From Parabacteroides sp. (GTDB taxonomy: Bacteria; Bacteroidota; Bacteroidia; Bacteroidales; Tannerellaceae), in assembly GCA_022775005.1 (NCBI GenBank), contig JALFJR010000061.1, positions 19,943 through 83,942 of the forward strand: 64,000 nt of DNA. The letters are read 5' to 3'. Position numbers and translations under genes: made by a program. Within the stretch, counting starts at the first letter, position 1. Each line of letters begins with the position of its first letter. Below are positions 1 to 9,689 of the stretch, piece by piece. The notes below the pieces were generated by a model. The model was not told where the DNA came from. It worked only from the letters and a program-made list of their open reading frames with translations, and did not search any database.

Positions 1-2590
1 AGAGGGTACGATCCATCAAGAGGTTGCCTTGCAAAATGGAGTTGGAGAGCGTGCCGATCAGCCGGATCGCCACGGACTCACCTCGGTCATTGGGGTAATA
101 GAGTGTGTCGCCCACCTGCCCCATCAGTCCCCAAGTGAGGACGGTCTCATCCACCAAGGCGGGATAGACCTCCCCCTCTTTGCGACAAAGGCGGTCGAAG
201 GTGGCTGCCCGCTCTTCCGGATAGAGCGATTGCTCGATCTGGAAAGCACTCTCACGCAAGGCATCAATCGGGAAGCCTACGGCGGTAGGCTGCGTCACAC
301 GATTCAGGTTCAAGCAGCTGGCATCATCAGCTTGGTAACGTAAGCCTTGGCAAATCAAGGTCTCGGCAGGGAGATCGCTCAACGCCAATTTGCTGCGCCC
401 CTCTGCCGTGGAGAGCTCTTGATAGAGCGGTACACGGCTTTCGCCCCACAAGGTGAACCCTCCTGTGCCTGTCTGTATCTGTTCATTATCGGCAAAGCCT
501 TTGCGATTCAAGCCGACGGCAAATACGATGAACACACCAATTGCCAATGCCAAGTAGGCCCAAAGCGCCTGTTTCCGCTGGGCATGGAGTGTGGCCCACA
601 CCAAGGTGGATTGTCGCAACGGTTGGGTGGCTCTTTGTCGGCGACGTAAGACCTCGGCATACCCCCAGCAGGCCGCCATGCCGATCCATCCGGTCCCCAA
701 GAGCATAAAGAGAGGAACCGATTGCCACCACAGGGCATTGAGTAGCGTAAGCCCTATCGTACCGATTGTCCAGATCAAGCTGAGTAGTTTCGCTTTCGTA
801 GCGGAAGGAACGGTAGGGGTATCAGCGCGTGCAGGCTCTCGTAGAGCTTTCGACAAGCTCCAGCGAAGCAGTCCCAACGTGAGCACCAGGCTGCCCAAGG
901 TTCCGCCAATGAGCGTAGAGGCTTGGGGATAGACACCAAAGCCGTCGGTTTGGGTTGCTCCTTGCCAGACATTGCCCAACAGCCACATCACCAAGGCGGT
1001 GTAGAGCAATCCTACGCCTATGCCTACAAGCGCGGAGACCGTTACTACCGGACTGGCCTCTTTCCAAAAGAGTGCTACCATCCGTTTGGGGGAGAAGCCT
1101 AAGGCCCGTAGCAGGGCAATCTCCTCCCGACGGCGATAGAGCATCTCTTTCAGCGGATTTAGCATCAAGAGCAGGGCTGACACCCAGATAAAGAAGCCCA
1201 ATGCCAAGAAGAGTCCGGCGAAATCCACACCATTACGAGCGGCAAAAAGTCCAGCCTCTCGGGGATGGATCAGTTGTAGCCCGAACTGCTCCGGCTGTAA
1301 GTGGGAGAGGTCTGCTTTTTGCAACCGTAGCTGGGTCGCTACGCCATAAGCGTTCCCCCAGCGTTCAGCTACTGCCTCATAGGCAATCAGGGCTTTGGGG
1401 GTTGCTCGGTAGTGATTCCAATAGGCTTCGTCTTCATCGGTAATCCGCTCCATATCAATGGGCAGATCGCTGTCCCAGTCAGTACAACGTTCCACGTTGG
1501 CCAAGCCGGGGAAGTTGGCACTCAACGTGCTGTCTGCTTGCCACGTGCTCAGTGGCAGGATGCGCCCAACCACCAAAGGCAGTGTGTCGGTCTCTAATTG
1601 CTTCAGCTCCTTGGCGTGGAAATAGCTGATGCGTATCGTATCGCCTACACGGGCGTTCAATCGCTTTGCGCTGTAATCGGAGAGCCAGATCTCCTCTTTT
1701 CGCAAGCGTTGTCCGTCGTATTGATCGACAGCGGTCACGAAAGAATAGGGAATGGAGCGGTCGGCTCGATCGAGGCTATTCGCCAAGTAGGAGAAGAGCC
1801 GGTTAGCCGTGCTATCTCCCGCACAGAGTGTCTCGATGACCTCCTTTTGCAGGAAGATGCGGGAGGAGGAGATCTGTATCTCGCCGTTGATGCGTTGGGT
1901 TTGCAGGCCGGAGAGGGCCGGTTGCCACGCTTTCGCTACCTCCGATTCGTTCAGCAGCCGGTTGCTCATGAGTAGGTTGATGCGTCCCTCCACCCCTAAT
2001 GTCTCAGCCAATTCCTGCCGATTGACAAACACATTGAAAGGAATCACCTGTTCGTTGCGCAGGTTGAGGTTACCTCCCTCTGCTGCGGACAGTGTGCCAC
2101 CGGGGGTAAGGCGGAGGCTCGTGGTGTAGTTTTTAGAAACAAAGAGAGAGCCGGAGGGTACCATGCCTGCAGCTGGCAAACGAAGTACCAACTCATCGGC
2201 CGGCCCTAAGTCTAACTCCTTGGTCAAGGCTGGGTTGAGCAGGGCTCTCCCTTTCGGTAGATCTGTGCGATCCACGCCCCAAAGAGTAACCGGCACCAAG
2301 CGACCGTTGTACGAGACGAATCCCTCGCTTAACAGGACTCCTCGACTGCCTGTTTGAAAGGGCTCGGCTTGGAGCAACTGCTCCGAGAGGTAACCGTTGC
2401 GAGCGAAGAGCAGGGCCTCTGTATCGCCCAACCGGTCACTTACCCGTCGCTCTAAGGTGGTACGCACCGAATCGCCTACGACTAAGCTACCTACGATCAC
2501 CGCTACCGTGATCAACGAGGCCAAAGCGATCAGCCGATAGAAGCGGGCGTAATAACGAATGTTCCGGTATGTGAGTCGCTGTTGGTTCAC
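1..2590 (-). CDS. ABC transporter permease, FtsX/MacB-like (partial, runs off left edge)
   Basis: Minus frame open from a GTG at 2590 to the window edge; N-term reads VNQQRLTYRNIRYYARFYRLIALASLITVAVIVGSLVVGDSVRTTLERRV (TM segment); GTGA overlap with the stop of the upstream ATPase ORF. Missing from the ORF track, probably because it has no stop inside the window. Confidence 0.8.
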   Translation of the reverse strand, partial: MNQQRLTYRNIRYYARFYRLIALASLITVAVIVGSLVVGDSVRTTLERRVSDRLGDTEALLFARNGYLSEQLLQAEPFQTGSRGVLLSEGFVSYNGRLVPVTLWGVDRTDLPKGRALLNPALTKELDLGPADELVLRLPAAGMVPSGSLFVSKNYTTSLRLTPGGTLSAAEGGNLNLRNEQVIPFNVFVNRQELAETLGVEGRINLLMSNRLLNESEVAKAWQPALSGLQTQRINGEIQISSSRIFLQKEVIETLCAGDSTANRLFSYLANSLDRADRSIPYSFVTAVDQYDGQRLRKEEIWLSDYSAKRLNARVGDTIRISYFHAKELKQLETDTLPLVVGRILPLSTWQADSTLSANFPGLANVERCTDWDSDLPIDMERITDEDEAYWNHYRATPKALIAYEAVAERWGNAYGVATQLRLQKADLSHLQPEQFGLQLIHPREAGLFAARNGVDFAGLFLALGFFIWVSALLLMLNPLKEMLYRRREEIALLRALGFSPKRMVALFWKEASPVVTVSALVGIGVGLLYTALVMWLLGNVWQGATQTDGFGVYPQASTLIGGTLGSLVLTLGLLRWSLSKALREPARADTPTVPSATKAKLLSLIWTIGTIGLTLLNALWWQSVPLFMLLGTGWIGMAACWGYAEVLRRRQRATQPLRQSTLVWATLHAQRKQALWAYLALAIGVFIVFAVGLNRKGFADNEQIQTGTGGFTLWGESRVPLYQELSTAEGRSKLALSDLPAETLICQGLRYQADDASCLNLNRVTQPTAVGFPIDALRESAFQIEQSLYPEERAATFDRLCRKEGEVYPALVDETVLTWGLMGQVGDTLYYPNDRGESVAIRLIGTLSNSILQGNLLMDRTL

Positions 2591-3258
2591 TGTATCACTC
2601 CTCCGATTAAGTTCAGTATGCGTTTGGCGTAGGCCGAGGTCTCATCGGAGTGTGTCACCATCAGGATGGTTGTGCCCAGTGTTTGGTTCAATTCCTTGAA
2701 GAGGGAGGCGATGTTTTGTGCGTTCTCCCGATCTAATTGTCCCGTGGGTTCATCGGCCAACAGCAAAAGTGGTTGGCGAATCAAGGCACGGCAGACCGCT
2801 ACCCGACTGGCCTCGCCCCCGGAGAGGGTGGCGGGATAGGCATTGGCCAACCGTTCGATACGGGTGAGGCGCATCAACTCCTCTGCCCGTGCCTCCGCTG
2901 CTGCCTCCACCTGTGTGGCATCCGCTAACAGGGGAAGCAGGATGTTCTCTTTCACCGTGTAGGGGGCTAATAGTCGATGATCTTGAAAGACAAAACCAAT
3001 CTGGCGGTTACGTACACTGGCCAAGTTGACTAATCCGTTTGTGATCTCTTGTCCATTCAGGAAATAGCGTCCGCTATCTGGAGGCAAGAGCGTACCTAAA
3101 ATGGAAAGCAAGGTAGTCTTGCCGGAACCGGAAGCCCCTTTAATCGCTACGAAGTCTCCCTGTTCCACATGCAGGTTTACGCCTCGCAAGACATGGTTGA
3201 GGCGGTTGTCACCATCGTGAAAGCTTTTCTGTATAGCCACTAATTCGATTAATGCCAT
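2587..3258 (-). CDS. ABC transporter ATP-binding protein (LolD/MacB type)
   Basis: Walker A GASGSGKTT, signature LSGGEASR, Walker B LLLLADEP. Confidence 0.95.
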   Translation of the reverse strand: MALIELVAIQKSFHDGDNRLNHVLRGVNLHVEQGDFVAIKGASGSGKTTLLSILGTLLPPDSGRYFLNGQEITNGLVNLASVRNRQIGFVFQDHRLLAPYTVKENILLPLLADATQVEAAAEARAEELMRLTRIERLANAYPATLSGGEASRVAVCRALIRQPLLLLADEPTGQLDRENAQNIASLFKELNQTLGTTILMVTHSDETSAYAKRILNLIGGVIQ

Positions 3259-3280
3259 CTGTTTCGTTGTTTGTGGGCAG

Positions 3281-3359
3281 TTACCTGCCGTTTTCTATTT
3301 GCTTACTTGCCGTTTCTTTATGGATAAAAGGCCGTTTAACGATCGCTTAACCGGCGTTC
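3281..3359 (-). repeat. 22-bp-phased direct repeats (core AAACGGC on minus strand)
   Basis: GCCGTTT at 3287, 3309 and 3331, and GGCGTTC at 3353, exactly 22 bp apart. Confidence 0.6.
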
Positions 3360-4507
3360 TCTTGCTCTCCGAAGCAGAGCAGAGTGCCTTTAGCCGTTAA
3401 GATCAAGAAGCGTCCCTTGATAATCGCTGGAGAACCAATGATTTGTTCACCCGCATCATACTCCCATAGTAGTTCGCCCTCTTCGGCGTCGATGATGGAG
3501 ATCAGTCCGCTCTTTGTGCAGACCAATACCTTATCGTCACAAACCAAGGGGGAGCTCTCGCCTGTATTCCCTTTCATCAAGTATTTCCAGTTGAGGCTGC
3601 CATCCAAGCGATTGAAGGCGTAAAGATAGCGATCTGCAGAGAGAATGAAAAGGGTTTTGTCAGTAATTGCCGGCACGGAGACGAACGAGGCACCGGCCTC
3701 ACTGCCCTCCTGGATCTTACGCGTATGGGTGATCTTGCCCTTATCTAAGCTGAACTCGTAGATATTACCGGCATAGTCGCCTACATAGACATAGTCGCCC
3801 ATGACCGCCGGGGAAGCTGGTACATAGGCCTCTAACTCCACGGAGTCGGTGGGTAATCCACTTTGGCAGTTGATGATGCGCAACCAAGCATCACAGCCGC
3901 CAAACAGGACATGCTTTTTCCAGAGTGCCACGGAACCATTCAGGTAGTAACCTGACTCGAAGCGATTGATCAGCTGACCGCTTTGATCGCCGATGCAATA
4001 GAGGTAATTGTCGTAACTACCTACGACGATCGCCTGTTGCCCCTCGAAGCTCACTCGGTTCGGTGAAGCGGAGATCTGCCCCTCCGTCTCGAAGTTCCAG
4101 AGGGTATCTTGCTGGGCCAACGAGATTGCGCTCAACCAACCATCCAACCGACCGATGTAGAGCACGGAGTCGTGGATCATCGGAGTAGCCTCCACCTGCG
4201 TTTTGAGGTCGTAACTGAAGGCCAAGTTTCCAGAAGCATCCACTCCTCGCACCAGGCCACGGCGGTCGCACCAATAGGTGGTACCTTGATAGACAATGGG
4301 TGAAGAGACTGTGCGCACCTCGCTCTTGAAGCGCCACAACAGGGTAGGCTTCTTGGGGAGCGTACGGGAAGTGTAGCCGCTCAGTCCGGCATCCCCTCGT
4401 GAGAGTGACCAATTCAGTCCGTTGCCGTCATCCGGTTCATCACTGTTGTCTGTGCAGCTGAAGCCTAACAGACAGAGCAGAGCGATTAATATGCCATATT
4501 TATTCAT
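3347..4507 (-). CDS. PQQ-binding-like beta-propeller lipoprotein
   Basis: Lipobox-like LLCLLGFSC; repeated G.L.W.Y/F.. blades (LLWRFKSEV, TLWNFETEG, LNWKYLMKG, LLWEYDAGE). Confidence 0.85.
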   Translation of the reverse strand: MNKYGILIALLCLLGFSCTDNSDEPDDGNGLNWSLSRGDAGLSGYTSRTLPKKPTLLWRFKSEVRTVSSPIVYQGTTYWCDRRGLVRGVDASGNLAFSYDLKTQVEATPMIHDSVLYIGRLDGWLSAISLAQQDTLWNFETEGQISASPNRVSFEGQQAIVVGSYDNYLYCIGDQSGQLINRFESGYYLNGSVALWKKHVLFGGCDAWLRIINCQSGLPTDSVELEAYVPASPAVMGDYVYVGDYAGNIYEFSLDKGKITHTRKIQEGSEAGASFVSVPAITDKTLFILSADRYLYAFNRLDGSLNWKYLMKGNTGESSPLVCDDKVLVCTKSGLISIIDAEEGELLWEYDAGEQIIGSPAIIKGRFLILTAKGTLLCFGEQENAG

Positions 4508-4519
4508 GGTCTTTTCCTC

Positions 4520-5485
4520 CTATTCGGTTAAAAAGAGCGCACCAGTCGGGCAGAGTGTGGCTAACCGCTCCGGTGCATTGGGGCGATTCTCCTCCGGGAT
4601 GACCACCTGCATGATGAATCCACGGCGCTCAAAGGTGAAACCATTGTCACTGTTATAGACACAAAGTCCACAGCGGATGCATTTGGCTGGCTCATACCAC
4701 AAGCGTCCGTTCACATGAATTTTCTCTTTGACGGGCAATGCGGAGGAGACCTCATAGCGAGGGCGTTTGATTCCGGCCTCCGTGGTGTATCGACGCAGTT
4801 TGCAATCGGTATGTCCGGGGCAGGCACAATGTAGGCAGCGGGAAGGAGCATCGATCGTCTCCTTCAGCCACTCCTTCTCTTTCGGCGTGAAACGGCCCAA
4901 CTTAGAAATAAATGACCTCTTATCTGCCGCATGGGGCGCCACCTCCGGTAGCAAGGGCAGGTCAGCTCGCTCCGCTAATGACTGGATAATTGCCCGTATC
5001 TGAACCGCTTTATCTACTGTACCTCTTCGGCAGGCCTTCTCGCAGGGGGCTTTGCAGTCCGCGCAGCCCAATTGATCGAGCGGGAAGGTGGCAGCTAAGA
5101 AACTACGGGCCTCCGCCAACCGACCGGCATCATAAAGCCAGAGCAGATGCTCTACGTCTAACCCTTTTGGGCAGACAATCGAGCAGGGTGCTTCACAATC
5201 GGCTCGGTGGTCGCTGAGCAGCAACTCTAATGAGAGTTGGCGCAACTTCAAGACCTCTTCGCTTTGGGTGTCGATCACCATTCCTTCAGTGGGTAGGGTA
5301 GAGCAGGAGGGGATCATCTGTCCGGTCTGCACATTCTTCACTACACACACCATGCAAGAGGATTTGTGCTTCGCTCCCTTGGCGTAGCACATGGAGGGCA
5401 GCTCAATGCCCGCTCGGCGAGCCACTTCGATCAAGGTCTCGCCCTCATGTACCTCAATCACTTGATTATTGATCGTTATCTGCAT
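4520..5485 (-). CDS. 2Fe-2S / 4Fe-4S protein, NuoG N-terminal/GltD Fer4_20-like
   Basis: N-term plant-type 2Fe-2S CYAKGAKHKSSCMVC; CEAPCSIVCPKG and CADCKAPCEKACRRG; CIRCGLC. Confidence 0.85.
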   Translation of the reverse strand: MQITINNQVIEVHEGETLIEVARRAGIELPSMCYAKGAKHKSSCMVCVVKNVQTGQMIPSCSTLPTEGMVIDTQSEEVLKLRQLSLELLLSDHRADCEAPCSIVCPKGLDVEHLLWLYDAGRLAEARSFLAATFPLDQLGCADCKAPCEKACRRGTVDKAVQIRAIIQSLAERADLPLLPEVAPHAADKRSFISKLGRFTPKEKEWLKETIDAPSRCLHCACPGHTDCKLRRYTTEAGIKRPRYEVSSALPVKEKIHVNGRLWYEPAKCIRCGLCVYNSDNGFTFERRGFIMQVVIPEENRPNAPERLATLCPTGALFLTE

Positions 5486-5488
5486 ACT

Positions 5489-7879
5489 TCAAGACTTTAA
5501 AGCTACTTTTCGTATTGCGTTGTAACTGCACTCGTCGATGCATAAGCCACAGAGCACACACTTCTCGACCTCGATCTGGTGACGTGCATATGGCGTATAG
5601 GGAATGGCATCCGAAGGACAGGCCTTGGCGCACTTGGTACAGCCGACACACTCCTCCGTGATTTCCAACTTGACCATCTCTTTGCAGGTGCCTGTGCGAC
5701 AGATACCCTTTACATGTTCTTCATATTCCTCCCGGAAGTATTTTAGCGTGGAGAGGACAGGGTTGGGAGCGGTCTTACCCAAACCACATAAGGCCATCTG
5801 TTTGATGCTGATTGCCAACTCCTCCAATTTGTCAATATCCTCCATGGAACCTTTGCCGGTACAAAGCCGATCGAGTATGTCCAACATACGACGAATGCCG
5901 ACCCGACAGAAGGTACACTTACCGCATGATTCTTGACAGGTGAATGAGAGGAAATAGCGGGCTACATCCACCATACAGCTACTCTCACTCAGCACTACCA
6001 TACCGCCGGAACCCATGATAGCACCCATGCGGGTCAAGGCATCGAAGTCAACTGGAGCGTCGCACAGCTCTGCGGGGATACAACCGCCGGAAGGACCACC
6101 TGTCTGCACTGCTTTCAGCTTCTCGCCACCCTCGACGCCACCACCAATATCCTCGATGATTTGGTTCAGCGTGGTACCCATCGGTACCTCGATCAATCCA
6201 CCGTGGCAGACCTTTCCGGCCAAGGCGAAGACCTTTGTGCCGGGACTCTTCTCCGTACCGATCGTGCGGTAGGCCTCCGCTCCATGACGGATGATATAGG
6301 ATATTTGGCTCAATGTCTCGACGTTGTTGATCAGGGTCGGGCAGCCAAACAGTCCTTCGACAGCCGGATAAGGCGGACGTTGCCGGGGGAATCCACGCTG
6401 TCCCTCAATGGAGGCGATCAAGGCTGTCTCTTCGCCACACACAAAGGCTCCTGCTCCCTCAAAGATCGTAATGTCGAAAGAGAAGTCGCTGCCAAACAGG
6501 TTCTCGCCGAGCAAGCCTTTCTCCCGGCACAACTCGATCGCCTTGCGGGTACGGATGACTGCTTGGGGATATTCCGCACGAATGTAAAAGATACCTTTCC
6601 GTGCGCCTACGGCATAACCGGCGATGATCATACCCTCGATGACACGCAACGGATAGGACTCCAACAGGATGCGATCCATGAACGCACCGGGGTCACCCTC
6701 ATCACCGTTGCAGATGACATATTTCTCCGCTTTGTCGGTAGCGGCTACCAAGCTCCATTTCCGTCCGGTAGGGAAACCACCACCGCCACGTCCACGTAAG
6801 CCACTTTGCAAGATGGTGTCAATCACCGCTTGACGAGGCATCGTGGTGACTGCCTTCTCCAAGGCGGCAAAACCCTCATGGGCCATATACTCGTCGATGT
6901 CTAACGGCGAGATAATGCCGTAGCCTTCCGTGGAGATGCGCTTTTGGCGGGAGAGAAAAGTGTTGATCGTTCCGGTACGCTCCTGCTCCGATTTCCAGAG
7001 GATATTGTCCCAGGTCGTATCGGTATGGAACATATCCACCTGATTCAACAGGGCATTCTTCCAGCGACGCAAGCGATTGGCCGGCTTGAAGTGATGGAGC
7101 AGGATCTCCTTGATCTCCTCCGGCTTGACATTGGGATAGCGTTCGATCGAGCCATCCGGCAGTGCCACATCAATCAAGGGCACTTGATTGCAGGCCCCTA
7201 CGCAAGAGACCGGTTTGATAGCCACCTTGATACCCAGTTCGTGGGAGGCATCGAGCACTGCTTGATAAATCGCTGCCGTGCCACTTGCTTGGCAGCAGTT
7301 CTCCATGCCTAAACGAACCTCCCCGATTGGCGGTTCCTTAGCCTCATCAGCAGCCTGCGCCTCCTGCTCTTGCGCATACTGTTGAAACTCATCCAACACC
7401 TCTTTTACTCGCCCTGGTTGTACATGTCCGAAGATTTTCTCATCAATCTGTACTACCGGAGCCAAGGCGCAACAGCCTAAACAGGCAATCTTCTCGATGG
7501 AGTATTGCTGATCGGCTGTGGTGATAGTCTCTTCATCCATATTTAACTCCCGGCGGAACGCATCATAGACATTGTTCGCCCCCTTCACATGACAAGCGGT
7601 GCCGGTACATACCTTAATAATATGTCGTCCATAGGGAATGTGCCGGAACTGGGCATAGAAGGTGGAGACACTGATCATTTGTGCCCGGTCGATTTCCGTC
7701 CGCTCATACACCCGTTGCAGGGCATCGGAGGGCAAATAGCTAAACTCCGCTTGCAGGGCCTGGAGCAGGGGAATGATCACCCGCCGACTACGGCCTACCC
7801 GATCAATGATCGCATCCACACGGGCGATCATCGCCTCCTTTGTCTGAAGTCCGTTCTGTTTACAATCTGCACAAGCCAT
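5489..7879 (-). CDS. NADH dehydrogenase/hydrogenase-type flavo-FeS subunit, NuoE + HydB/NuoF-like fusion with C-terminal 2x[4Fe-4S]
   Basis: NuoE-like CTGTACHVKGA...CLGCCALAP; second thioredoxin-like 2Fe-2S (CCQASG...CVGACNQVP); LRGRGGGGFPTGRKW; ESCGKCTFCRVG; CVGCTKCAKACP and CVLCGLCIDEC. Confidence 0.92.
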   Translation of the reverse strand: MACADCKQNGLQTKEAMIARVDAIIDRVGRSRRVIIPLLQALQAEFSYLPSDALQRVYERTEIDRAQMISVSTFYAQFRHIPYGRHIIKVCTGTACHVKGANNVYDAFRRELNMDEETITTADQQYSIEKIACLGCCALAPVVQIDEKIFGHVQPGRVKEVLDEFQQYAQEQEAQAADEAKEPPIGEVRLGMENCCQASGTAAIYQAVLDASHELGIKVAIKPVSCVGACNQVPLIDVALPDGSIERYPNVKPEEIKEILLHHFKPANRLRRWKNALLNQVDMFHTDTTWDNILWKSEQERTGTINTFLSRQKRISTEGYGIISPLDIDEYMAHEGFAALEKAVTTMPRQAVIDTILQSGLRGRGGGGFPTGRKWSLVAATDKAEKYVICNGDEGDPGAFMDRILLESYPLRVIEGMIIAGYAVGARKGIFYIRAEYPQAVIRTRKAIELCREKGLLGENLFGSDFSFDITIFEGAGAFVCGEETALIASIEGQRGFPRQRPPYPAVEGLFGCPTLINNVETLSQISYIIRHGAEAYRTIGTEKSPGTKVFALAGKVCHGGLIEVPMGTTLNQIIEDIGGGVEGGEKLKAVQTGGPSGGCIPAELCDAPVDFDALTRMGAIMGSGGMVVLSESSCMVDVARYFLSFTCQESCGKCTFCRVGIRRMLDILDRLCTGKGSMEDIDKLEELAISIKQMALCGLGKTAPNPVLSTLKYFREEYEEHVKGICRTGTCKEMVKLEITEECVGCTKCAKACPSDAIPYTPYARHQIEVEKCVLCGLCIDECSYNAIRKVALKS

Positions 7880-7880
7880 A

Positions 7881-9689
7881 TCACTTCGCTGCTACACAAT
7901 AAATACTCTCTTCTGTTCGCACCACGATCTTGCCATCTGTGAAAGCCGGGGTCGCCAACGTACGCTCTCCAGTCTCAAAGGAGTTGATCAATGTAAAGGC
8001 ATCATCCGTAGAGAAAATGAACAGTTTACCATTGTTGCTGAAGAGGTAGAGTTTGCCCTCTACGATCATCGGGGAGGAGTAGAATTCCTCGTTCAGCTCA
8101 TGTTCCTTTACCAATGCACCACTTTTAGCATCGTAAGAGGCCAAGACACCATAGCTGGTTGCCAAATAGAGATGCTTCTTGGTCGCTACCGGGCTGGAAA
8201 CCTCTGGCAGGTATTCCGTGCTTTCCCACAACACCTGTCCATCTGTGCCGTTGATGGCTACTAACTTGGCATATTCGTTCGCTCCATAGATCACGCCATC
8301 TGCGCTGGCCGGGCAGGAGCAGACCTCTCCGCCCATGCAATCCACCTGCCAGAGCTGCTCGCCGGAGGTAGGGTCGTAAGCCGTCATCTGAGGATTGCCC
8401 ATCAAGACTAACTGTGGTTTCTGATTGACATAGGCAATAATGGGGGAGCTCCAGCAAATCTTGCCCGTACGTTTCTTCACCCATCGGGTATTGCCGGTCG
8501 CTACATCCAAGGCAAAGAGTTGCGGATCTTTGTTGTTGTCATATTGCACATAGAGCGTGTTGCCATAGATCAACAGTGAGGAGACAAAACCATAATGGTT
8601 GTCGGGCACACCTAAGTTTTTCGCCCATACTCGTTTGCCCTCCATATCGGCACAGAGCAGGTCTCCCGTAGCGAAGATGGCACACACATGCTTGCCATCG
8701 GTGGCTACGGATGAGGAGGCCAAGCCGGTATCTTCGGTGACTGCTGGCGGTGTAGCTGGTGAGCCGGGAATGTTGGTTGCCTGCATACTCCAGAGCTGTT
8801 CACCGGAGGTGAGGTCATAGCAGAACAGCTCGCGGGCCTCTTTGTCTCCACCCGTGAAGAAAACCCGGTTGCCATTGATGACGGGAGAGTTATGCCCTGC
8901 ACGAGGAATCGGTTTCTTCCAAAGGATATTGCTGCCACCCGCTAAGTCCCATTGGGTGGGTATCCCTTTGGCGGAGGAGATACCGTTGGATTGGTTGCCT
9001 CGGAAGGCGTTAGAGGTGACCTTGGAGACGGCGGGTTGAGGAACTTCAGCTATGGCTGGTGTTTCAGTGGTGACCGATGTTTCTGTAACTTCTGTCGGTG
9101 TATTTCCGTTGGTCTCAGTAGCGGCTGGTTGCGGTTCAGCCATTGCCTCTGTCGTTGCTGTCTCTTCTACCGGGACTGCCTCTCCACTATCAGCTATGAG
9201 CGTCTCTTCTGTCTCCTCCTTATTCTCTGAGGATTTCAAAAGCGGGGAAGAGAGAAAGACAAACAACAGGGCAACTGCTACCAATCCCAAGGTGCCCCAG
9301 GTGAGGTAACGACGGGATTTGGATTTCAGCATCCACTCGTCAATCGGATCGATCTCCTTGTCGGGGATGTGCATCTCTCCCTTGAAATAGAAACGGAGCG
9401 AGAGGACGAAGATTAGCACCATGCCCAAGAGGATATAGACCCCGCTCTTCAGGTGATCTTCCTGGATGAAGTAGGCACGGCGTGCCAACAGATCCAGCTG
9501 GCGAATCTGCTCCTGCAACACCGGATTATCCGCATTGGTGTCGTTGAGCTCCTTCAAGGTCTCGATCACCTCGGTTTGCAACGGGGTGATGCCCCTGACT
9601 TGGAAATAGTTGGTGATCAGCATCACCGACAATGTGATGATAAACACGGCTGTCACCGCAGCGATGTTCCGATAAATATCCTTATTCAT
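7881..9689 (-). CDS. Membrane-anchored PQQ-like beta-propeller protein
   Basis: Three N-terminal TM segments, Thr/Glu/Ala-rich linker, then propeller repeats (ILWKKPIPRAGHNSPVINGNRVFFTGGD; GEQLWQVDCMGGEV). Confidence 0.85.
   Translation of the reverse strand: MNKDIYRNIAAVTAVFIITLSVMLITNYFQVRGITPLQTEVIETLKELNDTNADNPVLQEQIRQLDLLARRAYFIQEDHLKSGVYILLGMVLIFVLSLRFYFKGEMHIPDKEIDPIDEWMLKSKSRRYLTWGTLGLVAVALLFVFLSSPLLKSSENKEETEETLIADSGEAVPVEETATTEAMAEPQPAATETNGNTPTEVTETSVTTETPAIAEVPQPAVSKVTSNAFRGNQSNGISSAKGIPTQWDLAGGSNILWKKPIPRAGHNSPVINGNRVFFTGGDKEARELFCYDLTSGEQLWSMQATNIPGSPATPPAVTEDTGLASSSVATDGKHVCAIFATGDLLCADMEGKRVWAKNLGVPDNHYGFVSSLLIYGNTLYVQYDNNKDPQLFALDVATGNTRWVKKRTGKICWSSPIIAYVNQKPQLVLMGNPQMTAYDPTSGEQLWQVDCMGGEVCSCPASADGVIYGANEYAKLVAINGTDGQVLWESTEYLPEVSSPVATKKHLYLATSYGVLASYDAKSGALVKEHELNEEFYSSPMIVEGKLYLFSNNGKLFIFSTDDAFTLINSFETGERTLATPAFTDGKIVVRTEESIYCVAAK

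Noticed and set aside
29-2357. Series of plus-strand ORFs at the left edge
   Set aside because: Antisense to the continuous minus-strand ABC permease frame, which was omitted from the ORF track.
6161-6799. 212-aa plus-strand ORF
   Set aside because: Antisense to the clear NuoF-like coding region; shadow ORF. The same applies to other long antisense ORFs such as 26755-27393 and 59106-59741.
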